Shown here piece after piece: positions 34,541 through 43,599 of a stretch of DNA of 64,000 nucleotides (positions are counted from its first letter, which is position 1; each line of letters opens with the position of its first letter). Position numbers and translations under genes: made by a program. Origin of the DNA: Solibacillus isronensis (GTDB lineage Bacteria; Bacillota; Bacilli; Bacillales_A; Planococcaceae); assembly GCF_023715405.1 (NCBI RefSeq), contig NZ_JAMBOC010000003.1, positions 62,001 to 126,000 of the forward strand, in the 5' to 3' direction. Under the pieces are notes generated by a model that had not been told where the DNA came from, did not search any database, and was given only the letters and a program-made list of their open reading frames with translations.

Positions 34541-35404
34541 ATGGAACTAATAATCAGTTTAACGATAAATGGACTAGCGACAGGAATGCTTATTTTCTTA
34601 CTGGCAGCCGGATTGACGCTTATATTCGGGTTAATGGATGTGCTGAACTTTGCGCATGGCGGACTGTTCGTATGGGGTGCCTATACAGGGGTATTCACCT
34701 ATTTATGGAGCAACAGTTTTATAGTCGGAATTGTTGTAGCGATTCTCACAGGTCTAGTTCTTGGATTTATTACGGAAAAGCTTATTATTAAGCCGGTTTA
34801 CGGAAATCACGTACAGCAAATTTTAATTACGCTCGGGTTCATGCTCGTGCTTCAGGAAATGATTAAAGTCGTTTTCGGTCCAAACGGTGTACCTGTTAAA
34901 GTTCCTTCTTACTTGGCAGGCAGCTGGCAAATTGGCGATCTAACGATTATTAAATACCGGATTTTTATTATCGTTGTAGGTTTTGCTTTATTTGGTGTTC
35001 TGTATTTCATTTTAAACCGGACGAAAATCGGATTGGTTGTTCGGGCTGGTGTTATGAACCGGGAAATGACACAGGCATTAGGTATCAACATTAAGCGCGT
35101 ATTTTTACTTGTCTTTATGTGCGGTGCAGCATTGGCGGCGTTGGGCGGAATGCTGATGGCTCCGTATTCAGGGGTTGTGTATGCGGAAATGGGAATGGAA
35201 TATGCGATTTTAGGATTTATCGTTGTAGTCATCGGTGGAATGGGAAGTTTCCAAGGATCATTGATGGCAGCGATTTTAGTAGGGCTTGCCGGAAGCTTTA
35301 TGGCGTATTATGTGCCGTTTCTATCCGTTGCGGTCAATATGATTTTAATGGCAAGTGTCCTGATTTTCCGTCCACAAGGCTTATTCACAGTTGCGAAGGG
35401 GTGA
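34541..35404 (+). CDS. Branched-chain amino acid-type ABC permease, LivH-like
   Basis: A 287-residue polytopic permease of the LivH family: INGLATGMLIFLLAAGLTLI, FGLMDVLNFAHGGLFVWGAY (the conserved NFAHG) and the C-terminal VVIGGMGSFQGSLMAAILVG (EAA-like loop). It has about eight helices. GGGGGGAAACGG precedes the ATG. Its end overlaps the ribosome site of the LivM-like gene. Confidence 0.9.
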   Translation: MELIISLTINGLATGMLIFLLAAGLTLIFGLMDVLNFAHGGLFVWGAYTGVFTYLWSNSFIVGIVVAILTGLVLGFITEKLIIKPVYGNHVQQILITLGFMLVLQEMIKVVFGPNGVPVKVPSYLAGSWQIGDLTIIKYRIFIIVVGFALFGVLYFILNRTKIGLVVRAGVMNREMTQALGINIKRVFLLVFMCGAALAALGGMLMAPYSGVVYAEMGMEYAILGFIVVVIGGMGSFQGSLMAAILVGLAGSFMAYYVPFLSVAVNMILMASVLIFRPQGLFTVAKG

Positions 35405-35408
35405 TTCT

Positions 35409-36434
35409 ATGTTAAAACAGCCATTAATTTTATCGAAAATGAATTTAGTGTATGCAGTCGTAGTAGGAATCATGGCCGTATTACCGTTTGTACTGGATTC
35501 TCGAACGATGACAATTTTATTAACGCAGTTTTGTATTTTTGCAATACTTGCGATGAGTTACGATATTTTACTAGGTTACACGGGTATTATCTCATTCGGT
35601 CACGCGATGTTTTTTGGAATTGGTGCGTATACGACAGCGATTATGCTGAGTGATTTCGGTCCGTCAATCGGTATATTCGCTGCTTCAATTGGGGTCGGAA
35701 TCGTGTTATCCGCCATTATTAGTGTAATAAGCGGCGCATTGACGCTCCGGTTGAAAAGTCACTTTTATGCCATGTTTACATTAGCGATTTCAGGATTGTT
35801 CTTAGTGTTGGCGGAAAAGTGGCGTACCGTTACGAAAGGGAATGACGGGTTTACATTTCGTGCACCGGAACTGTTTCGTGAGCGACTGTATTTTTACTTT
35901 TTAGTGCTCATTTGCCTAGTTGTGATTTTCATTTTACTGAAACGAATTGTTGCATCACCATTCGGGAAAGTTCTTGTTGCAATTCGTGAAAACGAGCAAC
36001 GTACACGATCGCTCGGGTTTAAAACGCTAGGTTATAAAATCATCGCTTCTGTTATTGCGGGTGCTGTTGCAAGTTTGGCAGGTTCGCTTTACGCGATATC
36101 GTTGCGCTTTGTCAATACGAGCGTTCTGACAATGGACATTACACTCGATGCATTGATGATGACGATTATCGGAGGAGTTGGAACGTTAATCGGGCCGATC
36201 ATCGGGGCAGGTGTCATTGAGTTTGCCCAGCATTATTTATCGGGTCTTGCAAGAGACTATCCTATTTTTGAACGATGGATTATCTTCTTCGGTATTCTGT
36301 ACATTTTAGCTGTAATATTCTTCCCGCGAGGCATCGTAGGTACAATTTCAATGCGTTACCATGAGTGGAAGATGAAAAAGGGCCAAAAAACAAAGGCATC
36401 TGTAAAGCTTCGTGAAAAGGAGATACAGCGATGA
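35409..36434 (+). CDS. Branched-chain amino acid-type ABC permease, LivM-like
   Basis: A 341-residue permease of the LivM family: LLGYTGIISFGHAMFFGIGAY (the conserved GxxSFGHA) and MTIIGGVGTLIGPIIGAGV near the C-terminus. Start ATG 35409 has AAGGGG seven bases upstream. The stop overlaps the start of the KAS III-like gene by four bases (ATGA), tying transport to the enzymes. Confidence 0.9.
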   Translation: MLKQPLILSKMNLVYAVVVGIMAVLPFVLDSRTMTILLTQFCIFAILAMSYDILLGYTGIISFGHAMFFGIGAYTTAIMLSDFGPSIGIFAASIGVGIVLSAIISVISGALTLRLKSHFYAMFTLAISGLFLVLAEKWRTVTKGNDGFTFRAPELFRERLYFYFLVLICLVVIFILLKRIVASPFGKVLVAIRENEQRTRSLGFKTLGYKIIASVIAGAVASLAGSLYAISLRFVNTSVLTMDITLDALMMTIIGGVGTLIGPIIGAGVIEFAQHYLSGLARDYPIFERWIIFFGILYILAVIFFPRGIVGTISMRYHEWKMKKGQKTKASVKLREKEIQR

Positions 36435-37435
36435 TCGGAATAACGGGATTAGGGATGTATTTACCTGAAGGAAGAATGACCGGTGCCCAAATTGCGGAAA
36501 AAGCAAATATTCCAACGGCTGTCGTTGAGACGAAAATGGGCATTATTGAAAAAGTAGTTGCTGGTCCAAATGACCATCCAGTTGAAATGAGTGTGAAAGC
36601 GGCGAAGGAAGCCATTTCTGAAGCGCAAGTGGATGCAAAAGATATTGATGTCGTGATTTATATCGGGGAAGAGCATAAAGAGTACCCGTTATGGACGGCT
36701 GCAATAAAAATTCAGGAAGAAATCGGTGCGGTGAATGCTTGGGCATTTGATGTCCAGCTTCGTTGCGGTACGGCAATTATGGCGATGAAAGTAGCAAAAA
36801 GCTTAATGCTGGCGGATGATTCCGTCAAGACCGTGCTTTTGGCTGGAGGGTACCGCAACCATGATTTTATCGATTATGAAAATGAGCGGACTCGCTTTAT
36901 GTTCAATTTAGGTGCAGGTGCAGGTGCGATGATTTTGCAGAAAAATGCGGGCGGACATGAAGTACTGGAAGCATCGCTTATTACAGACGGCTCATTTTCG
37001 GGAGATGTCGTTGTTCCGGTAGGGGGCACAAAGGAACCGCTAACAGTTGACCATATTCAGGAAGGTCGTTATATATTGGATGTTCTAGATCCTGAGGGTA
37101 TGAAGCTTCGTTTGGAGCAGAAATCATTAAGCAATTTTTTAAAGGTAATTCGCCAATCGCTGCAGAAAAGTGGATATAGCGATAATAATTTACATTATGT
37201 TGCGATGCTCCATATGAAAAAGTCTGCACATGACTACGTATTAAAAGAGCTCGGTCTCTCAGAAGAAAATTCGATTTATTTATCGCATTACGGGCATATC
37301 GGGCAAATCGATCAGATTCTATCTCTTTGCCTCGCGCGTAAGGAAGGGAAACTGCAGCAAGGGCAAATTGTTTCATTAGTGAGTGCAGGTATAGGATACG
37401 CATGGGGTGCTATTACAGTAAAGTGGGGGGTTTAA
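36431..37435 (+). CDS. KAS III / thiolase-fold enzyme with altered triad
   Basis: A 334-residue 3-oxoacyl-ACP synthase III-like protein. Cys112 (QLRCGTAIMA) and His261 (AMLHMKKSAHD) match the catalytic Cys and His of FabH. The Asn position is His289 (LSHYGHIGQ in place of the usual YGNTSA), and PHQAN is replaced by LHMKK. The C-terminal AGIGYAWGAITVKW is typical. It overlaps the LivM-like gene, so it belongs to the importer operon rather than to fatty-acid synthesis. CoA-dependent condensation or cleavage of a beta-keto acid is plausible; the substrate is unknown. HMG-CoA synthase is unlikely (Glu triad member not evident). Confidence 0.78.
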   Translation: MIGITGLGMYLPEGRMTGAQIAEKANIPTAVVETKMGIIEKVVAGPNDHPVEMSVKAAKEAISEAQVDAKDIDVVIYIGEEHKEYPLWTAAIKIQEEIGAVNAWAFDVQLRCGTAIMAMKVAKSLMLADDSVKTVLLAGGYRNHDFIDYENERTRFMFNLGAGAGAMILQKNAGGHEVLEASLITDGSFSGDVVVPVGGTKEPLTVDHIQEGRYILDVLDPEGMKLRLEQKSLSNFLKVIRQSLQKSGYSDNNLHYVAMLHMKKSAHDYVLKELGLSEENSIYLSHYGHIGQIDQILSLCLARKEGKLQQGQIVSLVSAGIGYAWGAITVKWGV

Positions 37436-37436
37436 T

Positions 37437-38336
37437 ATGAATAGGCTGGACGTTTTAGCAAAAGTGGAATTATTAAATGGTGAAACTTTATCATATCGGA
37501 AGCGGGAAGGCGGCGATGAACTTGTTCTATTAGTTCATGGCAATATGACAAGTTCGAAGCATTGGGATTTACTGATGGAATCAATGGATGAGCGATTCAC
37601 AATTTATGCGGTAGATATGCGCGGCTTTGGCGAATCTACGTACAACAAACGGATTACATCGATTAAAGATTTCAGCGATGATATTAAGCTTTTCGTTGAT
37701 ACGCTTGAGTTGAAGGACTTTACGGTCATTGGATGGTCCACAGGCGGTAATGTGGCGATGCAGTTTTGTGCAGATTACCCGCGCTACAGTAAAAAGCTTG
37801 TATTATTTGCTTCCGGTTCAACACGCGGTTATCCATTTTATAGTTCAAATGCGGACGGTACACCGGATCTTACAAAGCGCTTGGCGACAATCGAGCAAAT
37901 TGAGCAGGACCCTGTCAAAACAATCCCGATGCAACAAATGTATGACATGAAAAACCGCGAAGGGCTGAAGTTTGTATGGAACAGTGCTATTTATACGCAG
38001 AAGCAGCCGGATGAAGCGCGGTATGAACAATATGTGGACGACATGCTGACACAGCGGAATTTGGCGGATGTGTACCATGCATTAAATACATTTAATATAA
38101 GTGCAGTCGATAATGAAGTCGCAAAGGGAATGAATCAAGTGAAGGATATTCACATTCCGACTTTTGTTTTATACGGCGACCGTGATTTTGTAGTAAATGG
38201 GGCAATGACAACCGAAATTATCGAGGATTTTGAAGGCCGTGCACAAATTATGAAACTGGCAAACTGCGGACACTCACCGCTAGTCGATTGTTTGGATGAA
38301 ACGAAAGAAGCAATCGAGGAATTTATCTTATCTTAA
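37437..38336 (+). CDS. Alpha/beta hydrolase
   Basis: A 299-residue alpha/beta-hydrolase-fold protein. The oxyanion region is LVHGNMTSSKHWD, the nucleophile elbow GWSTGG (Ser ~103), the acid Asp in LYGDRDFVVNG and the His in CGHSPLVD. It starts one base after the preceding stop codon. Neighbours suggest action on a CoA thioester, ester or ring-opening step of the imported acid. No lipase or haloalkane-dehalogenase-specific features are seen. Confidence 0.85.
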   Translation: MNRLDVLAKVELLNGETLSYRKREGGDELVLLVHGNMTSSKHWDLLMESMDERFTIYAVDMRGFGESTYNKRITSIKDFSDDIKLFVDTLELKDFTVIGWSTGGNVAMQFCADYPRYSKKLVLFASGSTRGYPFYSSNADGTPDLTKRLATIEQIEQDPVKTIPMQQMYDMKNREGLKFVWNSAIYTQKQPDEARYEQYVDDMLTQRNLADVYHALNTFNISAVDNEVAKGMNQVKDIHIPTFVLYGDRDFVVNGAMTTEIIEDFEGRAQIMKLANCGHSPLVDCLDETKEAIEEFILS

Positions 38337-38352
38337 AAGGGGTCGGGGCTAA

Positions 38353-39084
38353 ATGCGTTTAGAAAATAAAGTAGCAATTATTACAGGTGGTGCGGGCGGT
38401 ATTGGCCTTGCAGCGGTAAAGCGTTTTTTGGAAGAAGGCGCAAAAGTAGCCATTGTAGACTATGACAAACAACAAGGCGAAAAAATTGAAGCAGAGCTGG
38501 GGGAGAATGTCGCTTTCTTTGCAGTTGATGTATCGAAACTGGCTGACGTAAAGGAAATGATTGAACAGGTTGTTGATCGTTGTGGCAAAATCGATATTTT
38601 AATAAACAATGCAGGGATTACCCGTGATGCAACGCTTGTAAAAATGAGTGAGGAGGATTTTGAAAAGGTCATCCAAATTAACTTAAATGGTGTTTACTAC
38701 TGCACACAAGCAGTAGCTCCTCATATGATCGCACAAGGGTCAGGTAAAATTATCAGTACTTCATCGGTAAGTGGTGTATACGGTAATTTTGGTCAAACAA
38801 ACTATGCGGCAACAAAAGCGGCCATCATCGGGATGACAAAAACATGGGCAAAGGAACTTGGGCGTAAAGGAATCAATGTAAATGCTGTTGCTCCTGGATT
38901 TACCGCAACGCCAATGGTCGAAAAAATGCCGGAAAAAGTGCTCCAGCAAATGGAGGGCATTACAAGTTTGCAGCGATTAGGGAAACCGGAAGATATCGCA
39001 AATGCTTATTTATTTTTAGCATCGGATGAAGCGAGTTATATTACAGGTCATGTTCTGCAAGTTGATGGCGGCATTATGATGTAG
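38353..39084 (+). CDS. SDR family oxidoreductase (FabG-like)
   Basis: A 243-residue classical short-chain dehydrogenase. The NAD(P) site is TGGAGGIG (about 10-17), NNAG is in ILINNAGITRD, and the catalytic Ser-Tyr-Lys are in SSVSGVYGNFGQTNYAATKA. Asp at the end of strand 2 (AIVDYD) suggests NAD(H) preference. The C-terminal ASYITGHVLQVDGGIMM is FabG-like. GGGGTCGGGG precedes ATG 38353. It probably interconverts a 3-hydroxyacyl and 3-oxoacyl intermediate in this pathway. Confidence 0.88.
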   Translation: MRLENKVAIITGGAGGIGLAAVKRFLEEGAKVAIVDYDKQQGEKIEAELGENVAFFAVDVSKLADVKEMIEQVVDRCGKIDILINNAGITRDATLVKMSEEDFEKVIQINLNGVYYCTQAVAPHMIAQGSGKIISTSSVSGVYGNFGQTNYAATKAAIIGMTKTWAKELGRKGINVNAVAPGFTATPMVEKMPEKVLQQMEGITSLQRLGKPEDIANAYLFLASDEASYITGHVLQVDGGIMM

Positions 39085-39099
39085 AAGGTGGGATGGCTA

Positions 39100-40578
39100 A
39101 TGCAACAGCTGGACTTTTGGATTGCGAAACGAGCGGGCCAAACACCGGATAAAACGGCTTTAATTCAAATAGAAACAGGTGAGACGTGGACATATAAAGA
39201 GCTGATGCAGCATGCTAATGGATGGAGCAGCACTTTTTCCAAACAGCAGTTACAGCAGGGAGACCGAGTCGTAACGTTGATGGAAAATTCAATTGAAAGC
39301 TTTGCCATTTTAATTGCTTGTCGTTTAAATGAATTGATCTATGTTCCGTTGAATACAAAATTATCTATATCCGAAATACAGGTGGTTTTATCCGATTGTA
39401 CACCCGCTTTATTAATTACGGATGATACGCATTGTGAACGCGCAATGCAGCTCTCGCCAGCCAAACTTTTAACATGCGGTAGCTCTGAATTAGTTGAGCC
39501 TACTACATATAAGTGGCGTGATGAACCTCAGCTTCCATGGATGATTATTTACACCGGGGGGACGACCGGTAAACCAAAAGGTGTTGTCCTGTCATATGAG
39601 GCTGTCACTACGAATGCGATGAATACCGTCATTAGCTGGGGGTTAAATGATAAGGACTGCACGCTGAATTATATGCCCCTTTTTCATACAGGAGGAATTA
39701 ATGCACTTGCATTGCCGATTTTAATGGCAGGCGGAACAGTAGTAATCGGCCAAAAATTTGATCCGGAAAGAGCAGTTCGGGCCATTAATGAATTTAACAC
39801 GACAGTTTCATTGTTTGTACCGACAATGTATCAGTCGATTATTGAAACTGAGTATTTTAAACAGTCCAGTTTCCCGACAGTGAAGGTATTTTTATCGGGA
39901 GGCGCACCTTGTCCGAAGCCTATATATGAATGTTTTAAAAAAAGAGGGCTGTTTTTTAAAGAAGGGTACGGGTTAACTGAAGCAGGTCCGAATAACTTTT
40001 ATATCGATGCAGAAATAGCGATGAACAAAAAGGGTGCAATCGGAAAAAGTATGCTGTTCAACGAAGTAAAAGTTATCAATAAAGAAGGTCAGCGATGTGC
40101 AGAGGGGGAAGTTGGCGAACTGTGCTTAAAAGGCAGCCATGTTTTTACGCACTACTGGAAAAATGAAGAGGCCACAACCGAGACATTTGAGGATGGCTGG
40201 TTAAAGACAGGTGACTTGGCGAAATTTGATGAAGACGGCGATTATTATATTGTCGGACGGAAAAAGGAAATGATTATAACGGGCGGAGAAAATGTATATC
40301 CGCAAGAAGTCGAACAATGTTTAATCGCCCATGAAGCCGTGCAGGAAGTTTCGGTTATAGGTATTCCAAATGAAAAATGGGGCGAATGTGTTGTAGCGTT
40401 TGTAATTTCTGAACATCCCTCCGAACAACTTCAATCGAAGCTTTTAAAGTACTGTAAAGAACATCTCGCCAATTACAAAGTACCAAAGCAAATCTACTTT
40501 CTGCAGGAACTTCCGAAAACCGTCGTTGGTAAAATTGATAAAAAGCAGCTAATGAATTGTGTATTAATAACGGAATAG
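39100..40578 (+). CDS. Acyl-CoA synthetase (AMP-forming)
   Basis: A 492-residue ANL-superfamily ligase. The P-loop-like motif is YTGGTTGKPKGVVLSY, A5 is GYGLTEAGP, A7/A8 are KTGDLAKFDEDGDYYIVGRKKEMIITGG (split motif with hinge Asp), and the C-terminal catalytic Lys is in TVVGKIDKKQL. It activates a carboxylic acid to its CoA ester with ATP. ATG 39100 has AAGGTGGGA upstream; earlier in-frame starts lack spacing. As last gene of the operon it supplies the CoA thioester for the SDR and KAS III-like enzymes. Confidence 0.9.
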   Translation: MQQLDFWIAKRAGQTPDKTALIQIETGETWTYKELMQHANGWSSTFSKQQLQQGDRVVTLMENSIESFAILIACRLNELIYVPLNTKLSISEIQVVLSDCTPALLITDDTHCERAMQLSPAKLLTCGSSELVEPTTYKWRDEPQLPWMIIYTGGTTGKPKGVVLSYEAVTTNAMNTVISWGLNDKDCTLNYMPLFHTGGINALALPILMAGGTVVIGQKFDPERAVRAINEFNTTVSLFVPTMYQSIIETEYFKQSSFPTVKVFLSGGAPCPKPIYECFKKRGLFFKEGYGLTEAGPNNFYIDAEIAMNKKGAIGKSMLFNEVKVINKEGQRCAEGEVGELCLKGSHVFTHYWKNEEATTETFEDGWLKTGDLAKFDEDGDYYIVGRKKEMIITGGENVYPQEVEQCLIAHEAVQEVSVIGIPNEKWGECVVAFVISEHPSEQLQSKLLKYCKEHLANYKVPKQIYFLQELPKTVVGKIDKKQLMNCVLITE

Positions 40579-40600
40579 AAAGTGTATGCCGCTGATAGTT

Positions 40601-40640
40601 AAAAGACCAAAATGTTGGAAATTGGACATTTTGGTCTTTT
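40601..40640 (+). terminator. Terminator of the importer/acyl-CoA operon
   Basis: AAAAGACCAAAATG (40601-40614) pairs with CATTTTGGTCTTTT (40627-40640); the stem ends in T's. Confidence 0.88.
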
Positions 40641-40663
40641 GTATTGAATTGATTTACCGGAAA

Positions 40664-40696
40664 GTTTATATGAAGTTCATATAGCTCCTTTATAAT
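40664..40696 (+). promoter_or_regulatory. HssR-like direct repeat and -10 element upstream of the MMPL gene
   Basis: GTTTATATG, two bases (AA), then GTTCATATA at 40664-40683 reproduces the published HssR site form (GTTCATATT, N2, GTTCATATT). A perfect TATAAT follows at 40691-40696. The -35 is poor and falls within the repeat, as expected for an activator-dependent promoter. The two half-sites also make an almost perfect palindrome TATATGAA/TTCATATA. Confidence 0.7.
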
Positions 40697-40723
40697 GCAG
40701 AAGTGTTAAAAAGGAGGATATCG

Positions 40724-42826
40724 ATGAATAAGTTTTTAAATCCAATTACAGATTGGGTATCAACAAAACGCGGTGCCTGGATTACCCTCATTGTCTGGCT
40801 AGTATTGATGATTGGCTTAAGCGCCGGTCCGATGCTAAGTGAATATAAAGTGACAAACTTCCAATCACTGCCGGATGATGCACAATCAATTATCGCTGAA
40901 AATAAATTAAGCGAATACTTCCCGAATGATGAAGGAACTCCAGGTATATTGGTTTTCCATAATGAAAACGGGGAAATTAATGTCGACAGCGTAAAAGAAA
41001 TTTTAAACGCAATAATTGCGGAAAATATTGAAGGTGTTGACCAAATAGTTGACATTGCGAACTTGCCGCCACAAGCTTTAGCAGGATTCACGTCGGAAGA
41101 TAAAACGACTATGATCGTGCCAATGACGCTGGAGCAAGGTCTTGGAAATTCGGAATATGCGGAAATTAATGATTTTGCATCTGAAATCGGAAATGAAGCA
41201 GCTGAAAAAACAGGAGATACACAGTTCTATATTACTGGTCCAGCAGGGATTGCCGGCGATACAGTAAAACTGTTTGAACAAGCAGACTTACAGTTATTAT
41301 TCGCGACAATCGGGATTATTTTAGTATTATTAATCATTATTTACCGTTCTCCGCTTTTAGCGATTATTCCATTACTGGCAACGGTTATTGTTTATCAAGT
41401 AGTAAATCAGTCAGTTGCTTTAATGGGGGCAGCTGGTTTAGAAATTAATAACTCTACAACATCGATTATGAGTATCTTATTATTTGCTGCAGTAATCGAT
41501 TACTCATTATTCGTGTTCTCGCGTTACCGCGAAGAATTGAACCATTACGAAAACAAATATGAAGCAATGAAATATGCGATGCGTGCAACTGGCGAGCCGG
41601 TATTCTTTGCGGGCGGAACAGTATTGGCGGCAATGCTTGTGCTATTCTTCGCAGACTTCCGTGACTACCAAAACTTCGCACCAATCTTTGGTACAGCAGT
41701 ATTTGTTATTATGCTAGGTTCAATTACATTAGTTCCAGCGTTATTTGCCTTATTTGGCCGTAAAGCATTCTGGCCAAAAGTACCGAAATTCGGTGAAACA
41801 AAGGAAGTAAAGCATGGAATTTGGGGAGCAATTGCCAAGTTTGTTGTAAACAAACCTTATTTATCAGGCGGATTAGTCCTGATTTTCATGATTATTACTT
41901 CATTAAATGTGTTCAATTTAGATTATGAATTTGATACGGTAAAATCTTTCCCTGAAGAATTGCCGTCACGTGTCGGCTATGAAATCGTCGAGTCGCGCTT
42001 TGATAAAGGGGAACTTGCACCGACTTCATTATTAGTAGAAAGTAAACAAACATTAACTGAACAGCAAAAGCAAGATTTAACGGAAGCTTTATTAGCCGAA
42101 GATGAGATTGCGTCTGTTCGTTCATCAGCCGTTTCGGAAGACGAAACAAAACTGAAATTATCAATGGCTTTTGATTTAAATCCATATGATCCGGAAGCGA
42201 TCGATAAGCTTGAAGAAATGCGTAAAAACAGCGCGGAATATTTAGCAGCAGCCGGAATTGACGGGGAGCTGCACTTTGCGGGAACAACAGCTAAACTGCT
42301 GGATGAACGTAATGTAAACAACGATGATATTATTAAGATTGTAGTTTTAGAAACAATTTTAATTCTAGTACTATTATTTGTCCTTACGAAGTCTTGGAAA
42401 ATGCCGATTTACATGATGGCAACAATTTTAGTGTCGTATTTATCGGCATTGGGATTAGGGTTATTCTTAGTTGATGTATTATTTGGCTACGATGCAATCA
42501 GTACACGTGTACCTGTCTATGCATTTATATTCCTGGTTGCGCTGGGTATCGACTACAATATTATTTTAGTGTCCCGATTCCTTGAAGAGCGCAAACGTAC
42601 AACAGTGAAACAGGCGCTGGAAATTGCTATCCGTAATACAGGCGGCGTTATTTCGTCAGCAGGTATAATACTCGCAGCAACTTTCGCGGCATTAATGACA
42701 ATGCCGATTGCCGATCTATTCGTATTCGGCTTTATCGTTGCAGTAGGTATTCTTATTGATACATTCCTAGTACGTGGTATGTTATTACCGATGTTGATAT
42801 TAACATTTGAAAAAGACAAGAAGTAA
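40724..42826 (+). CDS. MMPL/RND family transporter (YdfJ-like)
   Basis: A 700-residue MMPL-family membrane protein with 12 predicted helices in two halves: helix 1 at about 17-35, a large extracytoplasmic loop (36-180), a helix bundle including VIDYSLFVFSRYREEL, then a second loop and bundle with ALGIDYNIILVSRFLEERKR. The two DY pairs in helices 4 and 10 are the proton-relay signature of MMPL transporters. AAGGAGG lies seven bases before ATG 40724. A HssR-like box lies upstream and a HssRS-like pair follows, so its cargo may be haem or a related hydrophobic compound; lipid or drug export is the alternative. Confidence 0.88.
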   Translation: MNKFLNPITDWVSTKRGAWITLIVWLVLMIGLSAGPMLSEYKVTNFQSLPDDAQSIIAENKLSEYFPNDEGTPGILVFHNENGEINVDSVKEILNAIIAENIEGVDQIVDIANLPPQALAGFTSEDKTTMIVPMTLEQGLGNSEYAEINDFASEIGNEAAEKTGDTQFYITGPAGIAGDTVKLFEQADLQLLFATIGIILVLLIIIYRSPLLAIIPLLATVIVYQVVNQSVALMGAAGLEINNSTTSIMSILLFAAVIDYSLFVFSRYREELNHYENKYEAMKYAMRATGEPVFFAGGTVLAAMLVLFFADFRDYQNFAPIFGTAVFVIMLGSITLVPALFALFGRKAFWPKVPKFGETKEVKHGIWGAIAKFVVNKPYLSGGLVLIFMIITSLNVFNLDYEFDTVKSFPEELPSRVGYEIVESRFDKGELAPTSLLVESKQTLTEQQKQDLTEALLAEDEIASVRSSAVSEDETKLKLSMAFDLNPYDPEAIDKLEEMRKNSAEYLAAAGIDGELHFAGTTAKLLDERNVNNDDIIKIVVLETILILVLLFVLTKSWKMPIYMMATILVSYLSALGLGLFLVDVLFGYDAISTRVPVYAFIFLVALGIDYNIILVSRFLEERKRTTVKQALEIAIRNTGGVISSAGIILAATFAALMTMPIADLFVFGFIVAVGILIDTFLVRGMLLPMLILTFEKDKK

Positions 42827-42837
42827 TGGTTAGATGA

Positions 42838-42868
42838 AGAGACATCGAGTAATTCGATGTCTCTTTTT
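42838..42868 (+). terminator. Terminator between the MMPL gene and the two-component genes
   Basis: AGAGACATCGA (42838-42848) pairs perfectly with TCGATGTCTCT (42854-42864), followed by TTTT. The sensor genes are thus a separate transcript. Confidence 0.9.
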
Positions 42869-42930
42869 ATGGATAGAATGAGAGTAAATATACATGAAAT
42901 AGAACTTCAATTATTAAAGGCGGTGATTCA

Positions 42931-43599
42931 ATGCGGATATTAGTTGTAGATGATGATGCATTTATACGGAAACTAATCGGCATCCATTTGAAAAAAGAGG
43001 GGTTCGAAGCGCTGTTTGCGAGTGATGGCATGGAAGCGTTAAATATATTGCAGCAGGAGCCGGTCGATTTGGCGATTGTCGATGTAATGATGCCGAAAAT
43101 GGATGGCATAAGCTTGACGAAAAATCTCGCTGAAATCGGTGTACCTGTATTGATGCTAACTGCCAAAACGACACTCGATGATAAGGAAAGAGGATTTTTG
43201 GCAGGGGCGGATGACTATATGGTGAAGCCTTTCGAACCGAAAGAATTGTTGTTTAGAGTGCGCGCGATTTTACGGCGCTTTCAAAAGGTTGAACGAAGTC
43301 AAATAAAGATTGCCAATATGCTCATTGACCGGCAAACGTATGAAGTAAAAGTAGGGGAGCAAGTATCATTATTGCCTTTAAAAGAGTTTGAGCTATTAGG
43401 CATTTTATGTTCCAGACCGGAAGTCGTATTTACACGAGACCAGCTAATGGAACAAGTATGGGGTTATGATTATGACGGGGATGATTTTACACTGACAACA
43501 CATATTAAGCGTCTGCGCAGCAGGTTGGAAGAAGTGAATGCACAGGTGAAAATTCAAACCGTACGCGGAATCGGCTATAAAATAGAGGAATTAAAATGA
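42931..43599 (+). CDS. hssR: OmpR-family response regulator, HssR-like
   Basis: A 222-residue response regulator. The receiver has DDD (9-11), phospho-acceptor Asp in LAIVDVMMPKMDG, Thr/Lys in MLTAKT and YMVKPF. The C-terminal winged helix ends in HIKRLRSRLEEVN and TVRGIGYK. The stretch DKERGFLAGADDYMVKPFE, followed by KELLFRVRAILRR, is very like HssR of Staphylococcus and Bacillus. GGCGGTGA precedes the ATG. It overlaps the kinase by four bases. Predicted to bind the direct repeat at 40664-40683. Confidence 0.75.
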   Translation: MRILVVDDDAFIRKLIGIHLKKEGFEALFASDGMEALNILQQEPVDLAIVDVMMPKMDGISLTKNLAEIGVPVLMLTAKTTLDDKERGFLAGADDYMVKPFEPKELLFRVRAILRRFQKVERSQIKIANMLIDRQTYEVKVGEQVSLLPLKEFELLGILCSRPEVVFTRDQLMEQVWGYDYDGDDFTLTTHIKRLRSRLEEVNAQVKIQTVRGIGYKIEELK

